DNA from: Acanthochlamys bracteata | Lineage: Eukaryota; Streptophyta; Magnoliopsida; Pandanales; Velloziaceae | Assembly: GCA_019914995.1 (NCBI GenBank) | Contig: CM034142.1 | Location: 6,943,513-7,007,512 of the forward strand | Reading direction: 5' to 3' | DNA length: 64,000 nt | In this document: positions 9,825-21,546 of the stretch, piece after piece | Layout: the number at the start of each line of letters is the position of its first letter | Numbering within the stretch: position 1 is the stretch's first letter | Program-made: the position numbers and the translations under genes | The notes under the pieces: model-generated | The model's input: only the letters and a program-made list of their open reading frames with translations | Database searches by the model: none | What the model was told of the DNA's origin: nothing

Positions 9825-12020
9825 TGCGGAAATGAAGCTAGTCAGCCTAGTCTCGATGGGAGTCGTGCGACACAACCAACTACAGTAGGAAAGCGTAAAC
9901 GGAGGCTTACATCGGAGATTTGGAAGCATTTTGAATTTCTTCCTTTAGATTCAACCGGAAAGCAAAAATGTAAGTGCAAAACTTGTGGTTCTTCTTACTT
10001 GGCAGACAGTCAATATGGTACTAGTAATTTGAAACGTCACGTGGAGTCATGTGTTAGAAGGGACACAAGAGATTTAGGACAATCGATTCTTCAGCAAAAT
10101 ACTCATTCTATTTCTTTGACTGAGGAAAAATTTGATCCTAACAAATTTAGAGAATTATTGACTGCTGCCATAATTATGCATGATATGCCATTTCATTTCA
10201 CTGAACTTTCTGGATTTAGAGCTGTATTTCAATATTTGCGGAAGGATGTGCAGCTTGTGAGTAGAAATACAGTAAAAGCTGATTGTGCAAGATTGTATAG
10301 AAGAGAAAAGAACAGGATTTGGTCTATATTAGAAAGTATTCCTAGTAGAATATGTTTGACTTCTGATTTGTGGTCTTCTTTGACAACCGATGGTTATATT
10401 TCTTTGACTGCTCATTTCATTGATAAAGATTGGCAATTGCATAAGACACTTTTGAATTTTGGATCTATGCCTCCTCCTCATAATGGTGTTTCCTTAGCCG
10501 AGAAGATTTTTAGCTTTCTAAAAGACTGGGGCATAGATGGAAAAATTTTTTCTATTACTTTGGATAATGCTTCTGCGAATGATGTTTGTGCTGGAATGTT
10601 AAAGAATCAATTGTCCTTAAGTGGGAGTCTTATATCTGATGGTGATTATTTTCATATTAGATGTTGTGCACATATTCTTAATTTGATTGTACAAGAGGGT
10701 TTAAAAGAAATAGATATTGTTATTGAGAAGATTCGTGAGAGTGTTAAATATGTGAAAGGGTCACAAGCAAGAAAGCAAAAATTTTTTGATTTGTGTACTG
10801 ATTCACTTGATGATAAAAGAGGTTTGAGACAAGATGTTCCAACAAGATGGAATTCCACATTTATGATGCTTGACACTCGCCATTTATTTTTCGTGCATTC
10901 TCGCATTTGGAGTTAAGTGATTCCAACTATACTCATTATCCTACTCGTAATGAGTGGGAAAAAGCTGAAAAACTACGCAAGTTTCTTGGAGTTTTTATGA
11001 TCTCACATGTTTTTTTTTAAGTACGAAATATCCCACCGCCAATTTGTATTTTCAGTGAGTTTTTTAAAGTCATATAACTTTGAAGGAAGCTATGCATATT
11101 TGTGATCTTGATTAAAGCTATACAGAGAGTATGTATTCTAAATTTCATAAATATTGGTCCGATTTTGATTTGATCTTGGCTATTGCAATTATTTTTATCC
11201 AAGATATAAATTCAGTTTTGTCGAATGGTCTTATAAAAAGTTATATGGTATTGGAGGGGATGTAGAGTCTAAGCATGTGAAGAATGCCCTTGTAATTCTT
11301 TTCAATGAGTATGTTTATAAAATACAAAGACAAAGTGATGTTGCTTCTTCTTCTTCACAAGTACCAATTGGAGATATTGGATCGTCTTCTTATTATAATG
11401 TTAGCGAGCTTACATATTCAAGAAAAGCATGTGACGTCTTAAAAGTAAGTTATTAAATTTTCACTTTTTTTCGTTTACATTATATAGTAATATTTTCTTA
11501 TTTTATTTTCAAATAATAATGTTATATTATTTGTTTTAGGAATTTGATTTATGTGAAAATGAAGAAGGTATGGCACAAAAGTCAGAACTTGACTTATATT
11601 TGGATGAACCTAGAATGAAAAGAGATATTGATTTGGATATCTTGACATATTGGAAAGCCAATGAATGTAGATATCCATACATAGCCTCTATAGCTCGTGA
11701 TGTACTTAGCATACCAATTTCAATTGTGGCATCGGAAAGTGCATTTAGTATTGGAGGAAGAGTAATTGATCAATATAGAAGTGCTCTCGGCTTTAAATTG
11801 TGGAGGCTTTAGTTTGTGCTAGAGATTGGTTATATGGAGAACAAGGTTTTTTTTTTTAAAAATTATTATAACAGAGTATTATAAACTAATTATTTTTAAT
11901 ATTGCAGAAATAAGAAAGCAATTATTGGATGAACTTGTCAAGAACGCAATGGATGTGTGCGTCACACCAAATATTGAACCTCATCCTCTAACCGAAGAAA
12001 TTGACACCATCGAGCCATAA
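9825..12020 (+). pseudogene. hAT transposase (BED zinc finger + RNase H-like + dimerisation domain), disrupted
   Basis: Open from 9825 after a stop. The BED finger SEIWKHFEFLP...CKCKTCGSSY...SNLKRHVESC comes first. The catalytic core follows, with TSDLWSS (first acid), DNASAND, CCAHILNL and DVPTRWNSTF. The main frame (Met-like start 9999) stops at 10916, in place of the expected continuation (LELSDSNYTHYPTRNEWEKA can be read in a shifted frame). Family sequence resumes near 11150-11445, then an intron (about 11442-11540), then the hAT dimerisation domain at 11570-11812 (ARDVLSIPISIVASESAFS). Another frame change near 11793 separates it from VCARDWLYGEQ and the terminal exon to 12020. No initiating Met is seen in the BED frame. 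A nonfunctional autonomous-type transposase. Confidence 0.88.
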
Positions 12021-13855
12021 GGTAAAATATTTAGAGTGCCTCCTATGAATTTTGTTTGCATCTTCTATGATTTTTCTTTACATGTTTTGTTGTAGCATGT
12101 TGGTTATTTTCTGTTGGTTTTGAACCCTTTGATGTGTTCTCTCTGTCTTCGAAATTTTTTGCCAATTAGATGACTCTAGCTTATTGAAATTGCCTACTTG
12201 ATGTACAATTCAGTCATGTCAGGTTCTGTATGCAACTGTTTTTCATTCACTTTTCATCAATTTTTTTGGGCTTGGTTAATGACCCAAATCATCTCATTCT
12301 TATTTAAGTATATAGTTTGTATGTCCTTTAGAAGTTCAAGGAAGGCTAAGCTCAAACTCGATCAGGATCATTTTTTAAATCAGCTCTAAAGATAGCATGA
12401 AAATCGTTATTGGATATGCTCTGTTTTTCTTTTTAAATCTTGGGATAGTCGGTAATTTCTCAGCTAATTGGTTGGTAGTTTATGTGCTCTCTGTTTTGGA
12501 AAGGTGCTAGTTACTAGCATGTCAGTTGACTAACTTTTTTACTGATTTATTTATTTCATTAACTAGCACAAAGTTTAGCTCACTGATTTCGGTGCTAGTA
12601 CTAATTAATAAAATATTCTTGTGCTAAGTGGATGCTAAGAATATTTATGTAGCACTAGCATATTACTTGGTCTTCTGTGGATGCTAACTTCATTTTATGT
12701 ACAACATTAAATATGCAGATTGCCTTATTAGAAGAGAGAACAGATATAAAGGCGAGAAAAAAAGAGGGGCGTGATCAAGTTGTAGGAAAGAGAGGACATG
12801 CATTCTGTGGGAAGCTTTGGTGAGTCGTGTGAATGAGGTGAAGGGCTATATGGTTATCATAATGAAGAAGGTCCATTGGGAACTTGAAACTTGGAATGTA
12901 ATATATGCAATGGTTGCGATTATTTTTGTTTAGTTGGAAACTTGGAATGTAACAATGTAACATATGCACATGGTTGCGATTATTTTGTTTTGTTGGATAT
13001 TTTGAATGTAACATATGCATACGGTTGATATGTTTTTGTGTCGTATCAAGGGCATGCATATGAAGCAATCTTTCAAACATTTGGTCAATAAGTGAATGTA
13101 TAGAGAGTAATTCCAAAGTCCTATTCAAAGTTCTTCAATGCTTATCTATTTATGTTTTTGCGCTATTACTTGCGAGTGGCTAATATATCTTATAAAGTGA
13201 TTCCTTTTCTTGGCACTTTGTTCTGTTTTTGTATTATTGAAGTGGGTTGATTAACAATTAGTGTAATGAAAAACATGAAGATGATTTCATATAAATTGAG
13301 ACCACTACTTGTTCTCATCATATTTTTCCTTTTGGTTTTTCTTTGTTATTTTTCTTAGTGATAAGTTAATTTGTTCTTGCGTTAGCGATGGATGGCAATG
13401 TCAAATCGTTCCAAATTGATCTCTTCTAAAACGTCTGTAGTTATTGCTAGGCACTAGGCATCCTGCTAATTTTATTCTCCATCTTTAATATCTATACATT
13501 TGTTTCCCACTTCTCTTCTACCTTACATGCTATATGAAGAAATAGCATTTTTATTCACATGCTATATGAAGTACCAAACATAGCACAAGTTAGATACTAT
13601 ACATTATACTCTGCTTTTACTACTACTATCGATTTCTTATATATTTCAAAATTTTTTTAGTATAAATAAGAAAATAATATAAAAAAATATTAAAACTTTT
13701 AATTATAAATGGGTCGACCCGAATTTGACCCGGTTATTAAAAAGGTTGGGTTAGGGTTGACGATTTTGACCCATATAAATTTATGGGTTGGATTAGGGTT
13801 GAAACAATTTGACCCGGTTATTAAATGGGTCGACCCGGAACCGACCCATAAACCC

Positions 13856-13870
13856 ATATTGCCACCCCTA
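13856..13870. repeat. hAT right terminal inverted repeat
   Basis: ATATTGCCACCCCTA, the exact reverse complement of the left end. It is preceded from about 13708 by GGGTCGACCC and GACCCGG subterminal words and followed by the second CCGGTAAT (13871-13878). Confidence 0.95.
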
Positions 13871-14114
13871 CCGGTAATCACTGACTTTTTTTTTGTTTTC
13901 TGGTAGCTAAATTGTTTTTTTATAGTCAATTCTCGACCCAAATCCTTGTTGGTTTGAGTTCTTGATTCAGTTCCTCTTTCGATTTCTTGGAATTTTTTAT
14001 TTGAGTGACCGGTGTCTTTTTGGTCGCTATTGTGCTAAACTATGGAGTTTTTTTCTAGGTCGCTAGTTCTTATTGTAAAAAACATGAAGTAACTCGTTGG
14101 GTTTTACCATGCAG

Positions 14115-14426
14115 GTCATTTGACTGCAAAGATAGACGTCTAAAGTTTTGGAGTAGTGTTACTAGAACTTCTAACCGGAAGGCGATCACTAGACAAGAAA
14201 CGAGCGAGCCGAGAACAGAATCTTGTGGACTGGGCAAAGTCATATTTGAACAACTCTTCGAAGTTGGACAAAATAATGGCACCCGAATCTTAACGGCGAG
14301 TACTCCGTCAAGGAAGCACAGAAGACGGCAGCATTGGCGTGTCGGTGTTGGAGCCAGAGGCGAAAAAGCAACCTTAGATGAGCGAAGTTGTTGAGGCGCT
14401 TAGTCGTTGCTCGAGCTCAATAAAGA
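14115..14426 (+). pseudogene. RLCK-VII (PBS1-like) kinase C-lobe remnant
   Basis: After an AG acceptor (ATGCAG, ending 14114) the DNA reads GHLTAKIDV, stop, [19 protein letters not shown]..., [18 protein letters not shown]. These are the subdomain IX-XI signatures of receptor-like cytoplasmic kinase subfamily VII (BIK1/PBL/APK1 group). A shifted frame continues [21 protein letters not shown], and another shift gives LEPEAKKQP, stop, MSEVVEALSRC. So there are at least two internal stops and two frame changes. The N-lobe and catalytic loop are absent nearby. Host relatives act in immune receptor signalling; this copy cannot make a kinase. It lies about 240 bases beyond the right end of the hAT element. 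Confidence 0.82.
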
Positions 14427-14429
14427 GAA

Positions 14430-15710
14430 CCTACCTATGAAAGATTTTGTGTTCACTTTTAAATCCGAAGAAGGGAATACTAACGATAATGGCAGTAGTT
14501 GCGAATAGAAAATGCGGTCGCCGGAGTTCACAGAGCAGCATGCGGCCAAAGTTGGGTACATGAACGAAGAAAATGGAAGGTATATAAACAGAAAAAATAA
14601 CTCTCCAAGGCATCACACGGCATGAGAACAAGATTGAACGTGATGTATATAATAATAATAATTCAATTAATCATCTTGCAAGTGTTAACAAGGTGGGTGA
14701 TGTAATTAATTTATTTTTATTTCAATATAATAAAAATAAATATTAATAAAATTTTATTTTAAATATTTTTATACTTTTAATTAAAATAAATTTTATAAAA
14801 TATTACAAAAATTTTATTAAAAATGTTAAATAAAAAAAACTTTTAAAAAGTGGAAAAGTAACACCAAATGCTACCTAAAGCGAAATACATAGCGCAACGG
14901 CGCTCCTAGTTGGCATATTCGGACGGTAAATCGGTTCAGATTTGCAAAAAAGATCGTTTATGCAATCGATCTGTTTTGTCCCGCTTTTGACTCTTTCGAC
15001 CCGATCGATCCGTCCGCTCGGATCAAATCGGGTTAATTTTTTTAAAAAAAAATTAATTAAAATTTTTTTAAAAATTAATTAAAAAATTTTAAATTGATGA
15101 TATATTTAATATAAAAATAATTATTGATAGCCCTATGTTGAAAAATAATATATAGTTTAAATTTTGTATTTGGATGTGATAATGCAAAATATAATTACTT
15201 ATGTCTTATTTGTAAATATCAATTATTAGTAATTTTTAAAATTTTATATTGTAAAATATTTAGAATCAAATATGTATATCTAAAAAAATTTGTTAAATCT
15301 CTTTTATGATTTCTCTATTTTACGATTTTATTTTTTTTCTAATCTCCTAATTTATTTAAATATTTATTATTATAAATTTTAGTTGTTATTATTGTTATTG
15401 GTAGTGGCAATACTTCAATTTTCGCTGTGATTATTATTACTGTTGTTGTTGATAGTAATGCTATAATAAAAATATTTTAATTTTTACTATGATTACTATT
15501 GCTATTATTATTGGTAGTATTATTGGCAATAGATTTTTTACTAATTATTGTTATTATTAATTAAAAATATTTTAATATTATTGACCTGACGGTTCGACCG
15601 GTTGATCCGACGGTTTGACCCAAGAACCGTGACCCGGACAATTTTTCGGTTCGATGTCCCGTCTGATTCTTATAACTATGACGGCGCTGGTTAGTTATGG
15701 CTAATAATAT
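14430..15710. other. Intergenic, AT-rich with two GC-richer islets
   Basis: No gene recognised. Short GC-richer stretches at about 14920-15025 and 15590-15665 contain GACCCG, TCGACC and GGTTCGACCGG words like the hAT subterminal DNA and may be the ends of a decayed element; no clean TIR is visible. Between them the DNA is AT-rich, with ATTATTATTGTT-like imperfect triplet repeats near 15360-15560. Confidence 0.5.
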
Positions 15711-15968
15711 GGCGTTTGGTATTACTTATAAAATAGAGCTTTTCTGAAATAGAAAATATTTTTATTTTTTTGAAAAATAAATTTTATTTTTTTTTTATTT
15801 CTAAAAAATAATACAAATATACAACAAAAAGATCTCATTATGTAAAAATTTTTTACGCTTTTTAAAATTTTAAATAAATTTTTTAAATAATTATAAAATA
15901 TATATTAAAAAATATAAAATAAAAAAATTGAAAAGTAATATTTGGAAAATGCAATCCCAAAACACCCC
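15711..15968. mobile_element. MITE-like AT-rich element, second copy
   Basis: Starts GGCGTTTGGTATTACTTATA and is alignable over its length with the element at 6016-6271, including TTTTCTGAA, the AAAAAGATCTCA block and the following TTTTTTAC run. The right end is decayed. It lies just before the duplicated upstream region of CNL2. Confidence 0.62.
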
Positions 15969-15969
15969 A

Positions 15970-16796
15970 GATCTATCTACTGGAATGGTTCTTAAAAACA
16001 TCTCTTTGTTGTCTTTGTGAAATGGTTTTGGTTGGCAGGTATAATTTTGCCATATCTAAAATTCTTTTGAATGCAACGAACAGTTCAACGAAAGAAAAAT
16101 TTTTTTTAGGACAATGGCATCCAGCTAGGTAATTGCTATTCGCCGTAACCGAAAAGAATTAGGGTTTGTTTGGGGATTACTTTCAGAACTTCTTAATTTT
16201 ATACTTTATAATAAATTAAACTTTATTTAAAAATTTAAAAATATAAAAATTTTATATCGTAAAATTTATTTTTAGATAAAAAATAAAACTTATTTTATAA
16301 AATAAAATAAAAATATTCTTTTATTTTAAAAAATTATAAATACTTTCGAATAACTGCTTAATTTGTAATTAAAATAACAAATTGGAACAATTTGATATCT
16401 AACGACTCACCCGTAAATAAATAACAAACAGTTCAACAGATCAATTTGAAATCAACTCTCGTAGAGAGTCTATATAAAAATCACCAACTTTACTAGAGAG
16501 TTTATATAAACTGACCAATTTGAAGTCTTCCGACAAGTTTCTTAAGCAACGAGAGAGCACATGGTCCAGTTGTACATCATATCCATTAGTGAATGACCAA
16601 CTATATTAAAATTAAATAGTTTTGATAATTTTTAACAGCTCTGTTTGTTCTAATTTAAAGCAAGTTGTTGTTGTTGTGCATTTGATTTTGTTTATGATCT
16701 TAAACCCACCTTAATAGATCTTACCTACTACTACTAATCATCTCTGAGAACTCTCTTGGTTGCTGAGCATTTGCAGAGAAGGAAGAAGTAAGAGAT
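15970..16796. repeat. CNL2 upstream region, partly duplicated before CNL3
   Basis: Blocks here match about 37290-37719 in order: the CTTTGTTGTCTTTGTGAA segment, the AGGTATAATTTTGCC segment, AACAGTTCAACGAAAG, CTATTCGCCGTAA, CTGTTTGTTCTAATTTAAAG and the last 110 bases before the start codon, almost unchanged. The CNL3 side lacks about 300 bases present here. The two genes were therefore copied with their promoters. No TATA box can be picked with confidence. Confidence 0.75.
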
Positions 16797-19700
16797 ATGG
16801 GGTTCTTTTCTTTTATATGGAGCTTGTTCATGTCGGAGTTTGCACGATATCGTTTCTATGTCAATCAGAAGTTTGCTGCCGTAGAGCAGCATCTCGGAGT
16901 TCAGTCTGAAGAAGCACACTGGTGGATTGACAAGGTCCATCTTCTTTAATTTCTTCTTTTCTTCTTGCTGTACTTCCTTTTTGGAGAATTCATGCAGTAC
17001 TTCCTTTTTGGAGAATTCCTGCAGTTTACTATGTATGTGCATACATGTATGATTAATTAGTTGAAGATATTCCTGTTTTGATTTTGTTAAAAAAAAATTA
17101 ATCCTACGAGCTTATCAATGGTCCTGAAATGATATTAATAAAAATTTGGGTTCACTTTTCTCATTTTCAATTGATTTTAAGAATAATTCTAAATTCGTCA
17201 TTTAATATCAGAATAGATTGAATCGGATCGGTCTAAGATGTGGATTAAATCTAACTTTATTATCTATATCTATTCAGAATCTTTATAGTCCGTTTTATTT
17301 CAGGACAGATAGTCTGTTTCATTCAACTATATTGTATAGCAAATAGCTCATTTCATTTTAGGACAGATCGTCCGTTTTATCAAATTCATTACAGAGCACG
17401 TAGCCCGCATGAGTTCAGTTTTTAAAAAAAAAAAAAAACTCCGCTGGAATGCAGGTGTTAAAGAAAAATTTAGTCCCACATTATTTTTTTTATTATTAAT
17501 TGATTTTGAGGAAAATTTTAAGTTGGTCCCTGATTTTAATACTTATTCTTTAATTTAGATCAAGTTCTTGGTGGCCTTGATCTTGCTTCTATGGGCTTGG
17601 TTCAGATACATGTATATGTGGAAGATTGTTAGGAACATATTCTTCACTGCGGAAAATTTAACTGCTGCAGAGCGGGCCATGAGAGATCTCGAATCTCGGA
17701 AGTCCATTGCTATGAACGACATCGAGCAAGGAGAACGCATGGGACAAATTCAAAGTGATCGAGCCAAAGAGTGGTTTGAAAAGGTATTAATTTTTTGCCA
17801 AATCTAACTTTATACGCATATAAAAAGTTTAGAAAGAACCAACAATATTGGTTTATCTATTTACAGGTGAAGGAAGTGGAAGCAGAGCTACTTAAGACAA
17901 AATCTAGCTTCCACAAGTGGGGTTTCTTTGTCAGAGGATGTTCTTTTAACTTGTTTATTAAGTACCAAGTTAGTAAGAAAGCTTTGGGGCTTGTGGAGAA
18001 TATTACTATGCTGAGGAGGGAACTAGCTGATATAGAGCTACTCACTACACCAGTTCCGAATGCCGGTAGAGAGATCTCTAAAGACGAAATCATTATCGGG
18101 TCACAAATAAACTCAAAACTTGAGCTGATCCATTCTTATATCGAAGATGATTCTGTTACAACTATAGGAATTTGGGGTATGGGTGGTGCAGGAAAGACTA
18201 CCCTACTCGAAGCGATCAACAATGAATTTGTGAATCTTGCAAGAACTCAGGGTGCGAAGAACTCATTCCAACATGTCATAGTGGTCAGTGTTAATGAGAA
18301 TCATAGTTTGGAGAAGCTTCGACAAGATGTAGCCGGAGAGTTGGGCAGCGTACAACCTACTGCAAGGAGTATCTTCAATTTCTTGAGGAACAGAAGCTTC
18401 CTACTCTTGCTCGATAATATATGGGAAAAAATTGATTTACATGCAGTTGGAATTCCACTGGGGAAGTCTATCGGCCAACTGAAACAGATGATTATATTTA
18501 CAACTCGATCTGAGCAAATTTGCGTCAAAATGAATGCCAAAAAAACGATGAAGGTGGATCGTTTGGAGAAGGAAGAAGCTTGGGAAATGTTTAGAGAGAC
18601 TGTCGGAGGATATGTACTCGCCGATCCGAGAATACATGAACTTGGTAGAAAGGTCGCTGAAGCATGTGATGGCTTACCTCTTGCGATCAAAACTATTGGG
18701 AGAACTATGGCTACAAAGAAGGGACACCATCAGTGGGAACATGCATTAACATCCCTCAGAAAATCATGGAGTAAAGACATACCAGATATAGAGAAAGATG
18801 TATTCAGTACTTTGAAATTCTCATATGACAACTTGGCAGATGAGTTAACGAGACAATGTTTCTTGTACTGTTCTTTGTGGCGGCAAGGTCAAAGCATTAT
18901 CAAGAATGATCTTATCCGCTGTTGGATTGGATTGGGATTGATTGATGAATTTGATGACATTGCAGAAGCATATAATACAGGACTTTTCATAATCAGGAAT
19001 TTGGAGGAAGCATGCTTATTAGAACCATCGACTAAAGTTCCTATTAGTGACCTAAGCCGTCCGGCGGTGAAACTACATGATAGTATAAGGGGCATGGCTC
19101 TTTGGATATCCTCTAAATGTGGGGCTGAAAAGAATAGCTGGATTGTGGAAAAATATGGTTCAGGAGAGATTGCGAAGCTTGACAAGTGGAAAGATGCTGA
19201 AGTAGTGTCTGTGAGGTTGGGTAATAAGGTCCTTCCATGTCCTCCAGATTGCTCTAAACTCTTGACGCTCATAATGCACGGCACAGTTCGTTGTCAGATC
19301 CCCAGAGGATTTTTCATATCCATGCCATCTCTAAAGTACTTGCACCTGTCCGGGAAGCTTTCGTATGAATCTCCGGATGAAATTTGTAGTTTAGTTGATC
19401 TACAATACCTCAAGGTGGCTGGTTGGAATTGTAGCGAACTCCATGAAGCGGTGAGACAGTTAAGGAGCCTGAGATATTTATATATACGATTATCGTGTCA
19501 TATTAGTGAAGATTTCTTAAATGCACTGTCGGAATTGCCGAGGCTGGAGGTCGTAGACGTATTTCCTGACTATGAGTTCGACTTGGTCCATTTGAAGCAG
19601 CTGGAACGACGTGGGCTGAAAAGTCTTTCCATGAAAGTTTCATCAATTGAAACATTTAAAGAGCTTCGGCATTTTAATGTCGAGCGCGTTCACATGGAAT

Positions 19701-20494
19701 CTTTGAAGAGTGTAAGGTCAGTAAAGCTACAACAGAGGAGACACGGAATGGATAAATGTCTTAATTATCTAATTTTATCTAAATGCGAAGACTTGATGCG
19801 GTTGGCAATACATGGAGGTGCCACTTTTAGAGAAGACCAGCATGGTTTCCCACTTCAAAATTTGGAAGAGCTTCAGCTTGAGCATTTACCGAATTTTGTG
19901 GAGATCGTTTGGGAAGGAGCTTCGGCGAGTCAGAGCTTTCGAAGCCTTCGGAGGTTGTGTATTTATAAGTGCAAGAGTTTGAAAAGCATAACATGGGTGG
20001 CGGAACTCCCTTCCCTTCAGACTATATTGGTAGATGAATGTGAGGGAATGGAGGAGGTTGTTAGTGGAGAAGTAGATGAAATAGATGATCCAGATAAGGT
20101 TGCATTCCCATGCCTCTCATTGTTAGGCTTAGGTAGTTGTCCGAGGTTGCACAGAATATGTCCTAAAGTCCTACGTTTCCCTTCGCTGGAACATGTGAAC
20201 ATTATAAATTGCCGAGAGTTGAGAATGCTTCCATTCCACCCAACAGTTGCTAAGAAGAAGCTCAAATGCATTAGAGGGGAAAATGAATGGTGGGAGAACT
20301 TGCTATGGGAAGACAAACATATCTTTGAACCATTTTTCTTTGAATTTGGAGATAATTTTGTAAGAGAACTTGCTGAGGAGTTATGTGCGGAGTACGAGAA
20401 GACAGAAGATGAGGAAGCAACAGAAGAAGAAGAAGACGAAGAAGAAGAAGAAGGTGAAAGAAGATGTAGCATGCATAAGCGACGCAGAAACTGA
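16797..20494 (+). CDS. CC-NB-LRR disease resistance protein, intact, with N-terminal hydrophobic segment (CNL2)
   Basis: Three exons join in phase 0: 16797-16934, 17559-17783 and 17867-20494, giving 995 aa. The start ATG matches the same position in CNL3. Exon 1 encodes MGFFSFIWSLFMSEF...; exon 2 opens with a strongly hydrophobic stretch (IKFLVALILLLWAWFRYMYM, about residues 47-66), then the coiled-coil part (AAERAMRDLESRKS). Exon 3 has the P-loop GMGGAGKTT about 225-233, kinase-2 LLLLDNIW about 300-307, FTTRS about 332-336, GLPLA about 390-394, CFLYCSLW about 452-459 and LHD about 524-526. LRRs then run to about 960, followed by a Glu-rich tail. The family acts as immune receptors; RPS5 relatives are tethered to the plasma membrane by acylation. 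Here a membrane segment may do that job. All NB motifs are present, but kinase-2 has DN, not DD. Confidence 0.92.
17085..17545. other. Insertion in CNL2 intron 1, absent from CNL3
   Basis: Intron 1 is 624 bases in CNL2 (16935-17558) but 144 in CNL3. The extra DNA includes repeated AGGACAGAT(A/C)GTC(C/T)GTTT words and TTAGTCCCACATT, a motif also seen in the array at 6.7-7.9 kb. A separate short tandem copy of GTACTTCCTTTTTGGAGAAT lies at about 16970-17020. Source family not identified. Confidence 0.6.
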
Positions 20495-21546
20495 CAAAAC
20501 TGACGTTAGAGGTAAATATGTAAAATTGGTTACTTCACAATATCAGTATGTAGTAGAGCATGTTAGAATTTGGGTTTCGAGTTTCTAAATCAACGTTGAT
20601 TAGAAAGAAAAAACCTTTTTTGGGTGAAATTTATTAGAAAATAAACGTCTTTGCTTGAATAATCGCGTATAACAGTGGGTTTTGCAAGTCAAAGTCGAGA
20701 TTGTGTGCCGATATGGAGGGTCAGAATCTTTTTTGTTGAATATTTATGAGAAAAAGAGACAGCTTTGATTGAAAAATCAAAACATAATAGTGAATTAGTG
20801 ACATGATTGGGAAATGGATTTCTTGCAGTCCAAGACCTTGAGGTTTTTTTTGGCTCATGTTGAGAATTGGAACTGTGTTTCTGTGCCCATGGTGAGCATA
20901 TGTTGGTTTGTTGATGGAGCTACTGAGTAGACCAATTTTTACATCTGTTTGGAAGGTCCTAGTTATGTAACACTACTCTCAAGCACCGAAGTTCAAGTTT
21001 CCTCATAGTTATATTCCAAGAGTATTTTAATCCAATTAGCTGGTGTCTCTGTGCCTGAACTCGAACTGGACCTTAACACCTCTTCACATTCTCATCTGAC
21101 AGTGAAGTTGGATGAGTCCATGTATATGGTTAAAAGAGTAGGAGATAAGGGGGTGCATCTGAGAGAGCTAAATTGTAAGCTTGTAGGCACTGGAAAGTCC
21201 TGCATTCCTGTGACCTCAAAAAACCAGTTTTGCATTTCGACATCAAAATTTTATATTAGGCCATCTATTGAACATAACCAAGGGAATAGGCCTCTTTTCT
21301 CTGATGCATTCAATCTACACTGACTCAAGTATATCATCAGAGCTGAATAAGAAGGTGGGCTTTGTGTTGATCTTATCATCTGAGTGCTTTCTCTGTCTCA
21401 TGTTTTTTATTTTTCTTCATTTCGAGAAAGTATCTCATTGTTTTTTTGTGTCTAGTTAATATATGGCTGCTATATTTGTATAAGGTGGTGCATAGACTTT
21501 GAGTTTCATTGAGGCATCTGAGGCAGCTTCCTGCCAGATTTGACGC
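20495..21546. other. Spacer between CNL2 and the CNL fragment
   Basis: Non-repetitive, moderately AT-rich DNA. An open frame at 21051-21323 (90 codons) has no recognisable family or motif, so I do not call it a gene. Confidence 0.5.

Larger units (their letters stand above)
8085..13870 (+). mobile_element. hAT (Ac-like) DNA transposon, 5.79 kb, complete ends
   Basis: The ends are perfect 15-bp terminal inverted repeats TAGGGGTGGCAATAT (8085-8099 and 13856-13870), flanked by the 8-bp duplication CCGGTAAT. About 190 bases inside each end are packed with GACCCG/CGGGTC words, the subterminal repeats that hAT transposases bind. The interior carries a BED zinc finger plus RNase-H-fold transposase on the plus strand. 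Perfect TIRs and duplication suggest a fairly recent insertion, but the transposase is disrupted, so the copy is probably moved only in trans, if at all. Long flanking AT-rich stretches inside (8640-9770 and 12050-13670) hold no gene I recognise. A (TA)n tract lies near 9267-9283. Confidence 0.95.

Noticed and set aside
13699-13941. Overlapping frames with repeated NPNPT/GLGL patterns
   Set aside because: They arise from the hAT subterminal GACCCG repeats, not from a gene.
21051-21323. 90-codon frame after CNL2
   Set aside because: No recognisable motif, no splice partner and no start context; kept only as a note.
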